In this document: in pieces, positions 32,743-41,418 of the stretch
How positions within the stretch are numbered: the stretch's first letter is position 1
How the letters are laid out: every line of letters starts with the position of its first letter
Assembly (NCBI GenBank): GCA_000336895.1
Contig: AOLX01000030.1
Coordinates: 62,001-126,000 of the forward strand
DNA length: 64,000 nt
Origin: Haloarcula argentinensis DSM 12282
GTDB lineage: Archaea; Halobacteriota; Halobacteria; Halobacteriales; Haloarculaceae
Reading direction: 5' to 3'
Program-made: the position numbers and the translations under genes
Notes under the pieces: model-generated
What the model saw: the letters and a program-made list of their open reading frames with translations, nothing else
What the model was told of the DNA's origin: nothing
The model's database searches: none

Positions 32743-33504
32743 ATGCGCGTTGAAGACGGCGCTGTTCGACGGATTGTATTCGATCGTCCCGATATAAAAA
32801 ACGCGATGACCGCGGCGGTCGCAACTGAGTTAGCCGATGCGCTCGACGACCTCGACCCAGCAACGCACGACGCCGTCCTCCTCACCGGCGACGGTGATTC
32901 GTTCAGTGCTGGCGGGGATATCGAGGCGATGAGCAAGCGCGAGGAGACAACGACCGAAGCCTACGAGCGAGTCCAGTCGACGCTGGGCCGAGTGGCCAGC
33001 AATATCCTCTCAGCCCCGGTTCCTGTCGTGGCGAAAGTCAACGGCGACGCGGTCGGTGCCGGGCTCTCACTCGTAGCGGTCGCCGATTTCGCGTACGCCG
33101 CCAGATCCGCGCGATTCGGTGCATCGTTCATCAACGTCGGCCTCGTCCCGGACATGGGCGCAACCGCCATCCTCCCACGGCTGATCGGGCTCAGGAAAAC
33201 GAAAGAGCTCGCGTTCACCGGGAAGCTGATCGACGCCGAGAGCGCCGCCGACATGGATCTGATCAACGAGGCTGTCGAACCGGCCGAACTCGATGCGCGG
33301 ACGGCCGACTTGCTCGAAACGCTTCAGGCACAGCCGACGGAGAACCTCGGGCTGGCGAAGGAAGCGATCCACGACAACATTGGCCAACCCCTAGAAACCG
33401 GGCTGCGTCGAGAAGCACGCATTCAGTCACTGGCGTACGGTACGCCAGCTCATTCGCGTGGTGTCGAGGCGTTTCTGGACGGCCGAACCCCGGACTTCGA
33501 CTAG
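32743..33504 (+). CDS. Crotonase family isomerase, PaaG-like
   Basis: 253 aa. Crotonase fold with oxyanion segments FSAGGDIEAM and AVGAGLSLVAVADFAYAA. The Glu found at GGGCEL in true hydratases is replaced (GAGLSL), and the second Glu position reads FGASFINVGLVPDMG, keeping the Asp of the PaaG-type motif GLxPDxG. That pattern fits the ring 1,2-epoxyphenylacetyl-CoA isomerase that converts the epoxide to oxepin-CoA. It lies beside the regulator and paaABCD. An isomerase of another enoyl-CoA is the alternative. A GTG or later start is possible, but the ATG at 32743 fits the length. Confidence 0.83.
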   Translation: MRVEDGAVRRIVFDRPDIKNAMTAAVATELADALDDLDPATHDAVLLTGDGDSFSAGGDIEAMSKREETTTEAYERVQSTLGRVASNILSAPVPVVAKVNGDAVGAGLSLVAVADFAYAARSARFGASFINVGLVPDMGATAILPRLIGLRKTKELAFTGKLIDAESAADMDLINEAVEPAELDARTADLLETLQAQPTENLGLAKEAIHDNIGQPLETGLRREARIQSLAYGTPAHSRGVEAFLDGRTPDFD

Positions 33505-34376
33505 AGGTCGAAAAAGTCCTGCGCGTTTTCGAACAGAATCTTCCGCTGGACGTCCGTATCAAAGTCAGTGTCGCGAGCGAACGATTCGAGCCACGTGTCG
33601 GGGTCTATCATCGGATAATCGGTGCCGAACATCACCTTGTCTTTGAGGACTGTGCCGGCGTAGTGGAGCACCTGATCGTCGATATACTTCGGTACCCACC
33701 CGGAGAGATCCATGTACACGTTGCCTTTCTGCTGGCAGATCGCAAGCTGCTCTTTCTCCCACGGGAAGGCGGGATGGGCGATGAGGATGTCGAGGTCCGG
33801 ATGGGCGGCTGCCACGTCGTCGATGAGCATCGGGTTGCCGTACTTGATTTTTAGGCCACGGCCGCCGGCGCTGCAGGCACCCAGTGTCGAGTTCCCGCCG
33901 TGGAAGACAACGGGAACGCCGAGATCCTCGATGGTACTCCACAGGTGGTCGTGGCGTTCTGCGGAGGGGTCAAAGCCCTGTGCGATCTGCTGGAACTTGA
34001 ACCCTGAGAGATCCAGATCCTCGACGCACCGGATCGCCTCCTGTACGCAGTCGTCTTTCAGTGGGTCGACGCTCCCGAACCCAACGAAGAAATCGGGATA
34101 CTGGTCCCGGACCTCGGCGACGTAGTCGTTCGGGACAGGTGGGTTCCCGGTGTTCGTCTCCGCGTCCCAGCCAAGCAGGACAGCGCCACCGACACCCGCC
34201 TCGTAGTACTCCTCGAGCATCTCTTCGTAGTCCCACGTCTCCAGATCAGTGCCGAACCGATCGGCGGCGTCTTGCATCATTTCGCCGCCGGCGTCGTGGA
34301 GGAACTCACTGGTCGGCTGATGCGCGTGCGTGTCGAACAGTTGTTTGTCGGCGACACCAGGGAGGTCAGTTGTCAC
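33501..34376 (-). CDS. Metal-dependent amidohydrolase (Amidohydro_2, ACMSD-like)
   Basis: 291 aa TIM barrel. Metal ligands appear in FDTHAHQ (strand 1), VVFHGGN (His after strand 5), IAHPAFPW (His after strand 6) and MFGTDYPMI (Asp after strand 8). Members hydrolyse lactones or esters or decarboxylate aromatic acids (ACMSD, gamma-resorcylate decarboxylase). It converges with the PaaG-like gene (4-bp overlap of ends), next to aromatic catabolism genes. The family is clear, the reaction not. Confidence 0.82.
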   Translation of the reverse strand: MTTDLPGVADKQLFDTHAHQPTSEFLHDAGGEMMQDAADRFGTDLETWDYEEMLEEYYEAGVGGAVLLGWDAETNTGNPPVPNDYVAEVRDQYPDFFVGFGSVDPLKDDCVQEAIRCVEDLDLSGFKFQQIAQGFDPSAERHDHLWSTIEDLGVPVVFHGGNSTLGACSAGGRGLKIKYGNPMLIDDVAAAHPDLDILIAHPAFPWEKEQLAICQQKGNVYMDLSGWVPKYIDDQVLHYAGTVLKDKVMFGTDYPMIDPDTWLESFARDTDFDTDVQRKILFENAQDFFDL

Positions 34377-34592
34377 AGAGAGAGATTTTACCCAGTGTCA
34401 TAAAAATCCATGCTGTTTGTGCTGTACAGCAGCCCCGTCGAAGTGACCGGGTAGTCATGGCACCGATAGATGATTGGAGACACCGGTGATTCTGACTGCG
34501 ACAGGCGGCCGAGTCACCGGCGCACGGTCACTCCGGATATGGCCAGGCGGTAATCCCCTACCATCTTACTGCTGGGGGGTGAAGGCACAACT
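34377..34592. other. Intergenic region, divergent promoters
   Basis: 216 bp between the divergent amidohydrolase and CitE-like genes. No gene is visible. I see only weak AT-rich boxes near either start. Confidence 0.3.
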
Positions 34593-35426
34593 ATGGTTCG
34601 TCGCAGTGTTCTGTTTGCGCCGGGTGACAACGCGGAGTTGATGCGGAAAGCAGCCGACGGCGACGCTGATGTCGTCGTCTTCGACCTCGAAGATGCGGTC
34701 GCACCGGCCGATAAAGAGCAGGCACGTCAATCCGTTCAATCAATGCTCTCGACTGTCAGTTCGGACAGTCACGTCTGCGTTCGTATCAATCCCGTGGGCG
34801 TTAGCGCCACAGCCGATCTTGCCGCGATACTGACAGACACCAGTCCCGACAGTGTGATGCTCCCGAAGGCCAGTTCCGCCGACGACATCTCAGCACTGGA
34901 ACGGCTCCTCGATGAATACAGCGCGGATCTCCCGGTGCTTGCGCTGGTCGAATCAGCCGCTGGCGTCCTCAACGCGGCTGAGATTGCAGCCGCTGATTCC
35001 ACTGATGCGCTCCTCTTTGGGGCCGAGGACCTCGCGGCCGACATCGGTGCCAGTCGGACCAGCGAGGGGCGGGAGGTACTCTACGCACGCCAGCGGGTCG
35101 TCGTCGCGGCCAGCGCCGCGGGAATCGACGCAATCGACACGATCTACCCCGACTACGGCGATCTGGACGGCCTCCGCGAGGCGACTGAGTTCGCTTCCCA
35201 ACTCGGGTACGACGGGAAGATGGCGATCCACCCGGATCAGGTCGCGGTCATCAACGACGCATTTACGCCCAGTGATGAAAAGATAGCATGGGCCGAACGC
35301 GTCGTCACAGCCGCCCACGAGACAGATGCTGGGGTTTTCGAGGTCGACGGAGAGATGATCGATGCACCGCTTATTACACAGGCAGAGCGTGTCCTCGAGC
35401 GCGCTGGCGAGGCTGGTAAGCGGTAG
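34593..35426 (+). CDS. CitE/HpcH-HpaI aldolase family lyase
   Basis: 277 aa. Family markers are RRSVLFAPGDNAELMRKA, VVFDLEDAVAPADKEQAR with the metal-binding residues, VRINPVG with the phosphate/CoA Arg, LALVESAAGVLNA and LLFGAEDLAADIG. Such stand-alone CitE-like enzymes cleave or make malyl-, citramalyl-, beta-methylmalyl- or (R)-HMG-CoA. With the MaoC, carboxylase and acyl-CoA dehydrogenase genes that follow, it mirrors the Mycobacterium tuberculosis Rv2498c-Rv2502c gene set, where the CitE-like enzyme works in leucine degradation. Haloarchaeal malyl-CoA lyase of the methylaspartate cycle is an alternative. Confidence 0.85.
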   Translation: MVRRSVLFAPGDNAELMRKAADGDADVVVFDLEDAVAPADKEQARQSVQSMLSTVSSDSHVCVRINPVGVSATADLAAILTDTSPDSVMLPKASSADDISALERLLDEYSADLPVLALVESAAGVLNAAEIAAADSTDALLFGAEDLAADIGASRTSEGREVLYARQRVVVAASAAGIDAIDTIYPDYGDLDGLREATEFASQLGYDGKMAIHPDQVAVINDAFTPSDEKIAWAERVVTAAHETDAGVFEVDGEMIDAPLITQAERVLERAGEAGKR

Positions 35427-35468
35427 GCAACGGCAACATCTATCCGAGTCCTGACTGTGCTGTCGTGT

Positions 35469-36191
35469 ATGAAAGCCGTCGTCCGGCAGAACTTCGATGC
35501 CAGCGTCGACGCCTACGCGACCTACGAGCGGCGGACCAATCGGTTCACCTCGCTCGCTCGTCTGCTCGCCGCTGAGATGAACGCTCGTACTGACAGCGGA
35601 CTCGGGACAGTACTCGATGCGGGCGCAGGAACTGGCGTGAGCACGCGCGTTTTCGCCGAGACGGCAGCGGATACTATTGCGCTCGACATCAGTCGCGAGA
35701 TGCTGCGGGAAATCGAGTCCACGGCCCGAATGCAAGCCGATTTCGACCACCTGCCGCTCAGCGATCGGTCGGTCGACGGCGTCGCGTTTACTGCCTCCCT
35801 CTTTCTGGTCCCTGAGCCAGCGACTGCAGTACGAGAAGCCGCCAGAGTGCTCCGCGCGGACGGCGTGGTCGGGGCCGTCGCACCACTTGGCTGGTTCCGG
35901 CCTGACGGCACAGAGGTATTCGAACAGTTCGAGCGCGAGTCACGCTCCCCGACTGGCACATCAGCTGTCGAAGACGCCATCGCTGGTGAGTTCTCGACGA
36001 CGACAGGGACCTGGAATTTTTCGACGACTGCCGAAAACATTCGGCTGTTTCACGCGATTCCCGCGATGGCCGCACGGCTCTATCCGAAGCTCGATACGGA
36101 AACACGAGTGCGACAAGCCCGCGAACTCCTCAGCGCTCTCGACGGGACGTTCGAGCAACGATGGCGATGGGTCATCGGTGTTCCAGAATAG
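35469..36191 (+). CDS. Class I SAM-dependent methyltransferase
   Basis: 240 aa from the ATG at 35469; a GTG at 35457 is also in frame. SAM-binding motif I is VLDAGAGTGVSTRVFA (about residues 46-61), followed by TIALDISREMLREI, DFDHLPLSDRSVDGVAF and the EAARVLRADGVVGAVAPLGW strand, as in BioC/UbiE-like Methyltransf_11 proteins. The opening VRQNFDASVDAYATYE resembles BioC. It follows the CitE-like gene after 42 bp on the same strand. A BioC-like role would make sense near a biotin-dependent carboxylase, but this is speculative. Confidence 0.8.
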   Translation: MKAVVRQNFDASVDAYATYERRTNRFTSLARLLAAEMNARTDSGLGTVLDAGAGTGVSTRVFAETAADTIALDISREMLREIESTARMQADFDHLPLSDRSVDGVAFTASLFLVPEPATAVREAARVLRADGVVGAVAPLGWFRPDGTEVFEQFERESRSPTGTSAVEDAIAGEFSTTTGTWNFSTTAENIRLFHAIPAMAARLYPKLDTETRVRQARELLSALDGTFEQRWRWVIGVPE

Positions 36192-36232
36192 AGGACTGGA
36201 ATCTCGACTTCGTCAGTCAAGCAGTCCCGGCG

Positions 36233-36697
36233 TCACTCGGCGGTATCACGTTTCAGCGACAACACGGTGCGGTCGAACTCACACACGAGGACGTCGTCCG
36301 AATCTGTGAGTTTGAACACCTCGACGTGCATCGTGACGACCCCGCGGTCACCGTCGCTGGTCTCGCGTTTGTCGGTCACGGTCGATTGTACGCGGATCGT
36401 ATCCCCGTGAAACACCGGATTGGGATGCTCGACGTTGTCGTAGGAGAGGTTCGCGACGATAGTGCCATCGGTCGTCTCCGGGATGGTCAGTCCGACAGCT
36501 AAACTCATCGTGTAGAGCCCGTTGACCAGACGCTCGCCGAACTCCGTCTCGGCCGCGAACTCGGCGTCGAGATGCAACGGTTGCTGGTTCATCGTCATAT
36601 CGCAGAACTGCTGATTGTCGCGCTCGCTGATCGTGCGGCGCTTCTCGTGTTCGATGGTCTCGCCGACCTCGAACTCTTCGTAGTATAGTCCTGTCAT
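36233..36697 (-). CDS. MaoC family hydratase (itaconyl/mesaconyl-CoA hydratase-like)
   Basis: 154 aa single hotdog domain. Active site region TMNQQPLHLDAEFA: the usual Asp of the D-x4-H pair is Asn, as in MaoC proteins linked to CitE-like lyases. FGERLVNGLYTMSLAVGL follows. It is downstream of the carboxyltransferase gene by 3 bp on the same strand. In the mycobacterial counterpart operon the MaoC protein hydrates itaconyl-CoA or 3-methylglutaconyl-CoA. Such a hydratase between carboxylase and lyase would complete a leucine-type route. Substrate inferred. Confidence 0.82.
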   Translation of the reverse strand: MTGLYYEEFEVGETIEHEKRRTISERDNQQFCDMTMNQQPLHLDAEFAAETEFGERLVNGLYTMSLAVGLTIPETTDGTIVANLSYDNVEHPNPVFHGDTIRVQSTVTDKRETSDGDRGVVTMHVEVFKLTDSDDVLVCEFDRTVLSLKRDTAE

Positions 36698-36700
36698 AGC

Positions 36701-38419
36701 TCAGAGGATGGTTCCGTGTTTCTTGTCCGGGAGGTCTTTCTCGACGGTCTCGTAGAACGCAAACCGGTTCACCAGTTCCGTTCTGAGGTCGCTCGGCGGG
36801 ACGATGTCGTCGACGACGACTTCGCTGGCCATTCGATGAATGTCGATATCCTCGCGATAGGCCTCACGGAGTTCTTGCTCCTTTTGCTGCCGTTCGTCCT
36901 CGTCATCGATTTCGGAGAGCTTGCGGGCGTAGACGGCGTTGATAGCCGCTTCAGGACCCATGATCGCGATTTCCCCGCTCGGAAGGCCGATCGTCGACTC
37001 GGGGTCGTACGCGGGACCGGACATCGCGTAAATGCCCGCGCCGTAGGCTTTCCTGACAACGACGGACTGCTTGGGCACTGTCGCCGAGGACGTGGCGTAT
37101 ATCATCTTCTTGCCCTGTTCGAGGATGCCCTCCTTCTCGACACCTGACCCGGCCATGAACCCAGGCGTATCACAGAGATACAGTAGCGGGATGTTGTAGG
37201 CGTCACAGGTCCAGATGAACTGGGCGGCTTTCTCCGCCGCGTCCGGGAAGATGGCACCCGCGCGCTGGGCTGGCTGGTTGGCGATGACCCCAACCGGGCG
37301 GCCGTCGATCCGGGCAAACGACGTGATGATCTCCTTGCCGTACTCGGGCCGGAGTTCGAGCGTCGATCCGGCGTCGACGACCCGCTCGATCACGTCGAAC
37401 ATGTCGTAGCCCTTGTTGGGCTTCTCTGGGACGACGGAATCGATACCCTCCGGCGAGCGCTTCGGGGCCGTCCCGCTGGTCTGCGGTGGGTCCTCGTCGG
37501 CGTTGTCGGGCAGATAGCCGATGAGTTTCGCGACGAGTTCGCGGGCGTGTTCCTCGTCGTCGGCGATGAGGTCCGCACTCCCGGAGTGCTGTGCGTGTAC
37601 GTCAGGGCCACCGAGCTCTTCGAGACTAATCTCTTCGCCGGTGACCATTTCGACCATCCGGGGGCTGGCGATCGCCATGGCGCTCATATCCCGAACCATG
37701 ACGGTGAAGTCCGCGAAGACTGGCGTGTAGGCCGCGCCGGCGATACAGGGACCGTACAGCACACAGATCTGTGGGACCCGCCCAGATAGCATCGAGTGGT
37801 TGTAGTAGAACTTCCCGATCCCTTCGCGGTTGGCGAAAAAGCCCGTCTGCTGGTCGATACGGCCCCCCGAGGAGTCCATCAGGTACAGCACTGGTCGCCC
37901 GGTTTTCAGTGCCCGCTGTTGCATCCGGAGGAACTTCTCGACGCCCTTCGCGGCCATGCTGCCGCGTTTGACCGTGTAATCGTTGGCCATGAAATGCAGG
38001 TCACGGCCCTCGAACTCCGCGGCCCCCGTGATGAGCCCGTCGGCCGGAAGCTGGTCGTCGGCGTCGAACTCCGCAAACTTCCCGTCCTCAAACAGGAAGT
38101 CGTCGCCGAACCACAGGTCGATACGGTCCCGGACGAACAGCTTTCCCTCCTCGGGCAACTGCTTTTTGTACTTTTCCGGCCCGCCTTCGAGGATGTCTTC
38201 GATCTCCTCGCGCAGGGACTCCTCGCGTTCGGTCGGACCGAGGTCGTCGTCGATCGGTTCCGTGGATTCGTCCCGTCGATCGCCGTCGTACGTGGCACTG
38301 CCGACCGCTTCGCCGCTGTCGACGACAATAGTAATGTCGTCCTCGAAGTGTGTCGCCAGCGCCTCGGCGATAGCCTGTGCTTCAGATTCGGTCGCGCCGT
38401 CTGAAATTCTGACTTGCAT
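36701..38419 (-). CDS. Acyl-CoA carboxylase carboxyltransferase (beta) subunit with N-terminal extension
   Basis: 572 aa. From about residue 90 it is a biotin-dependent carboxyltransferase: GKLFVRDRIDLWF, ITGAAEFEGRDLHFMANDYTVKRGSMA, YLMDSSGGRIDQQ, VLYGPCIAGAAYTPVFAD, TGEEISLEELGGPDVH and FMAGSGVEKEGILEQGKKM. The first about 70 residues are extra: MQVRISDGATESEAQAIAEALA resembles the short epsilon/PccX-type accessory subunits of acyl-CoA carboxylases, followed by an acidic linker. It transfers CO2 from biotin to an acyl-CoA (methylcrotonyl- or propionyl-CoA class). It lies 2 bp from the biotin carboxylase gene. Confidence 0.88.
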   Translation of the reverse strand: MQVRISDGATESEAQAIAEALATHFEDDITIVVDSGEAVGSATYDGDRRDESTEPIDDDLGPTEREESLREEIEDILEGGPEKYKKQLPEEGKLFVRDRIDLWFGDDFLFEDGKFAEFDADDQLPADGLITGAAEFEGRDLHFMANDYTVKRGSMAAKGVEKFLRMQQRALKTGRPVLYLMDSSGGRIDQQTGFFANREGIGKFYYNHSMLSGRVPQICVLYGPCIAGAAYTPVFADFTVMVRDMSAMAIASPRMVEMVTGEEISLEELGGPDVHAQHSGSADLIADDEEHARELVAKLIGYLPDNADEDPPQTSGTAPKRSPEGIDSVVPEKPNKGYDMFDVIERVVDAGSTLELRPEYGKEIITSFARIDGRPVGVIANQPAQRAGAIFPDAAEKAAQFIWTCDAYNIPLLYLCDTPGFMAGSGVEKEGILEQGKKMIYATSSATVPKQSVVVRKAYGAGIYAMSGPAYDPESTIGLPSGEIAIMGPEAAINAVYARKLSEIDDEDERQQKEQELREAYREDIDIHRMASEVVVDDIVPPSDLRTELVNRFAFYETVEKDLPDKKHGTIL

Positions 38420-38421
38420 AC

Positions 38422-40206
38422 TTACTCCTCCAGTACAACCAGAGTGTCACCCATGTCTACGGAGTCGCCCTCCGCGATCGGGACGGACGCAACGGTTCCG
38501 CCCGTGGACGCCACCACGTCGTTTTCCATTTTCATCGCCTCCAGCACGCAGACGACATCGCCCGCAGCGATATCGTCGCCGGGCGTGACTTCGGTCGAGA
38601 GAATCGTTCCCTGCATCTCGGCCGTGATCGCACCCGACGTGGTCACGTCCGCGGTACCGCCACCGGACGAGTTGCCGACTGCAGCGCCACTGCCGGAGCC
38701 GCCAGTGGCGTTTCCATCACGGGAGACGCGGGGCAGTCCGTCCGTAACGACGACATCGAAGCGCTTCCCATCGACTTCGACAGCGATTTCCTCCGTCGAT
38801 GCCGACGAGGCGTCGCCGCCAATCTCGTCAGTCCCCCATCGCTCGACAGCCGCATCGAAGGCATCGTCGGGGAGTTCCTGATCGAGGTATTTCGTCGTGT
38901 GGGTCCCGGCGGCGAAGGTGTCGTCGTCCAGCATCAACCGATGGAACGGAATCGTCGTATGGACTCCCTCGACGGTAAAGTGGTTGAGAGCACGCCGCGA
39001 TCGGTCCAGACAGTGCTCCCGGTCCTCACCGGCGACGATGAGCTTCGCGATCATCGAGTCGTAGTCGCCCCCGATCTCGTCGCCCTGAGAGACCGCGTGG
39101 TCGAGCCGGACACCGATACTGCTTGGCGGCGCGTACGTCGTCAGCGGTCCCGGCGTCGGCGCGAAGTCTTCGGCCGGGTTCTCCGCGTTGATCCGGTACT
39201 CGACGGCGTGGCCGTCTATCGACACGTCGTCCTGTGTGAAGTCCAGTTGCTCGCCTGCGGCGACCCGGAGCTGCCAGCGAACGATGTCGATCCCGGTCAC
39301 TGCTTCGGTGACGGTGTGTTCGACCTGGATTCGGGTGTTCACCTCCATGAAATAGAATTCCCCGTCTTCAACGAGGAACTCCACCGTGCCGGCGTTCGTG
39401 TACCCGGCTTCACTGACACCGCGTCGTGCGGCTTCGCCGATCTCCGTACGTAGTTCGGCATCGAGCGCCGGACTCGGGGCTTCCTCGACGACTTTCTGGT
39501 GGCGACGTTGCAGCGAGCAATCGCGCTCCCCGAGGTGGCGGACATTGCCGTGTTCGTCCGCAAGCACCTGTACTTCGACGTGTTTTGGCGCTTCGAGGTA
39601 CTTCTCGACGTACACCGAATCGTTGCCGAAGTAGGCTTCGCCCTCGCGCTTCGCGCTTTTGAGCGCCTCCGCAACTTCGGCCTCGCTCCGGACGATCTTC
39701 ATGCCGCGACCACCACCGCCACCTTCGGCTTTTATTGCGATTGGGTAGCCGTACTCTGCACCCAGTTCGCGTACTTCCTCCGGCTCGTCGACCAGATCCG
39801 TCGTACCGGGGACGACTGGGACGCCAGCCTCCTGCATCACTGTTCGGGCTTTCGTCTTTTCACCCAGCGTCTCCATCGCGTCGCTTGGCGGACCGACCCA
39901 CGTGATGCCGTCGGTAGCCTCGACGCGGCCAGCGAACTCGGCGTTTTCGGCGAGGAAGCCGTACCCCGGGTGGATCGCGTCGACCCCGGCCCGCTCAGCG
40001 ACATCGAGGATCGCTGTCTGGTCGAGATACGACTCGCTTGCAGGTGCCGGGCCGACGTTGTATGTTTCGTCGGCGTACTCGACGTGGCCGGCGTTGCGGT
40101 CGGCGTCGCTGTAGACGGCGACCGTCTCGATACCCAGCTCTTCACACGCAGCCATCACACGAACCGCGATTTCGCCACGGTTTGCGACAAGGACTTTTTC
40201 GAACAT
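38422..40206 (-). CDS. Acyl-CoA carboxylase alpha subunit (biotin carboxylase + BCCP)
   Basis: 594 aa. Biotin carboxylase domain about 1-450 (FEKVLVANRGEIAVRVMAACEELGI; ATP-grasp EGGGGGRGMKIV; EVNTRIQVEHTVTE) and a C-terminal biotinyl domain with CVLEAMKMENDV, biotinylated on Lys559. A Gly/Ser-rich hinge (GNATGGSGSGAAVGNSSGGG) joins them. It carboxylates biotin using ATP and bicarbonate and hands CO2 to the carboxyltransferase. The stop/start overlap with the acyl-CoA dehydrogenase gene indicates one operon. Length is shorter than bacterial MCC alpha (about 650 aa), as is usual in haloarchaea. Confidence 0.92.
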   Translation of the reverse strand: MFEKVLVANRGEIAVRVMAACEELGIETVAVYSDADRNAGHVEYADETYNVGPAPASESYLDQTAILDVAERAGVDAIHPGYGFLAENAEFAGRVEATDGITWVGPPSDAMETLGEKTKARTVMQEAGVPVVPGTTDLVDEPEEVRELGAEYGYPIAIKAEGGGGGRGMKIVRSEAEVAEALKSAKREGEAYFGNDSVYVEKYLEAPKHVEVQVLADEHGNVRHLGERDCSLQRRHQKVVEEAPSPALDAELRTEIGEAARRGVSEAGYTNAGTVEFLVEDGEFYFMEVNTRIQVEHTVTEAVTGIDIVRWQLRVAAGEQLDFTQDDVSIDGHAVEYRINAENPAEDFAPTPGPLTTYAPPSSIGVRLDHAVSQGDEIGGDYDSMIAKLIVAGEDREHCLDRSRRALNHFTVEGVHTTIPFHRLMLDDDTFAAGTHTTKYLDQELPDDAFDAAVERWGTDEIGGDASSASTEEIAVEVDGKRFDVVVTDGLPRVSRDGNATGGSGSGAAVGNSSGGGTADVTTSGAITAEMQGTILSTEVTPGDDIAAGDVVCVLEAMKMENDVVASTGGTVASVPIAEGDSVDMGDTLVVLEE

Positions 40207-41396
40207 TAGTAGGATCTGGGGAAGCCGAGGTGCTGCCCGATATGGTTGTACGCCATCTGCTGGGAGACCGGGGCTAGCCGCGTTAGGTTGATTTCACGCC
40301 ACCACCGCTCGACGTCGTACTCCTTCGCGTAGCCCCAGCCGCCAAACGCCTGCATCGATTGCTTGACCGCTTCGATACCGGCACTGACGGCCGTCGCCTT
40401 CGCGACGTTTGTCTCGTATCCACATTCCTTGCCCTGATCGTAGAGCCAGGACGCCTTCTCGCGCATGAGTGCCGCCGTTTCCATACGGGCGTACGCCTTG
40501 GTGATCGGGAACGAGACCGCCTGATGGGTCCCGATAGGCGCATCGAACACCTCTCGGTCGCTGGCGTACTCGATAGCAGTGTCGGCGGCTAGCTTGCCGA
40601 TACCGGTCCCGGCGGCCGCAAAGCCGATGCGTTCCGGATTCAGCATATCGACCAGAGTCCACCAGCCGTCGTCTTCCTCGCCCAGGAGGTTCTCCTCGGG
40701 GACCCGAACGTCCTCGATAAAGACCTCGCAGGACTTCGAATAGTTGATACCGTGTTTGGGGATCGGCGACACGTCGATGTCGGAGTCGTCCATATCGACG
40801 ATAAACAGGCTTATCCCGTCGGTCCCGCGCTCTACCTCGTCACGTGGGGTCGTGCGCGTGACGAGGATCATGTTGTCAGCCCGGTCTGCGAAGGTAATCC
40901 AGGCCTTGTTCCCGTTCAGCACGTACTCGTCACCGTCTTTCTCGGCACGGGTCGCAACATTCAGCGTGTTCGTCCCGGCTTCGGGCTCCGTGATACCGAT
41001 AGAGAAGTTTCGCTTCCCATTGGCGATGTCTGGCAGATAGGTCCGTTTCTGTGCTTCGGTTCCGTGGTCCCTGATACCGACAGCGGCCATACCGGCGGTG
41101 AGCACCAGATACCAGGTGCCCGCCATGCCACAGCCTTCGGCACAGAGCGTCTCCATGACCAGCCCCATCTCCTGTATCCCCATATCGGCCCCTTCGTACT
41201 CCTGTGGGACCAGCAGGCCGTGGAAGCCGGCTGCGGCCAGTTCGTCCCAGAACTCCGCTCCGAACTCGCCTGCTTCTTCTTTCTCGCGCCAGTACTCCGG
41301 TCCGTACTCGGCCGCCACGTCCGCTGCGGTCGACCGGATCATCGAACGTTCCTCTGTAGCTTCGAAATTCATTGGTGGTTGTGTCTGCGTTGGCAC
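40206..41396 (-). CDS. Acyl-CoA dehydrogenase
   Basis: 396 aa. Motifs: ITEPEAGTNTLNVATRAEKDGDEYVLNGNKAWITFADRA (FAD/substrate region), MLNPERIGFAAAGTGIG, and SMQAFGGWGYAKEYDVERWWREINLTRLAPVSQQM. A flavin enzyme that forms enoyl-CoA, passing electrons to ETF. The catalytic base is not obvious at the usual Glu position near the end. In the mycobacterial parallel (FadE19) it acts on isovaleryl-CoA or another short branched acyl-CoA. It shares a base with the start of the biotin carboxylase gene and follows the acyl-CoA ligase gene by 22 bp. Confidence 0.88.
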   Translation of the reverse strand: MPTQTQPPMNFEATEERSMIRSTAADVAAEYGPEYWREKEEAGEFGAEFWDELAAAGFHGLLVPQEYEGADMGIQEMGLVMETLCAEGCGMAGTWYLVLTAGMAAVGIRDHGTEAQKRTYLPDIANGKRNFSIGITEPEAGTNTLNVATRAEKDGDEYVLNGNKAWITFADRADNMILVTRTTPRDEVERGTDGISLFIVDMDDSDIDVSPIPKHGINYSKSCEVFIEDVRVPEENLLGEEDDGWWTLVDMLNPERIGFAAAGTGIGKLAADTAIEYASDREVFDAPIGTHQAVSFPITKAYARMETAALMREKASWLYDQGKECGYETNVAKATAVSAGIEAVKQSMQAFGGWGYAKEYDVERWWREINLTRLAPVSQQMAYNHIGQHLGFPRSY

Positions 41397-41418
41397 TCGT
41401 ACTGCTTGATACCCTATG

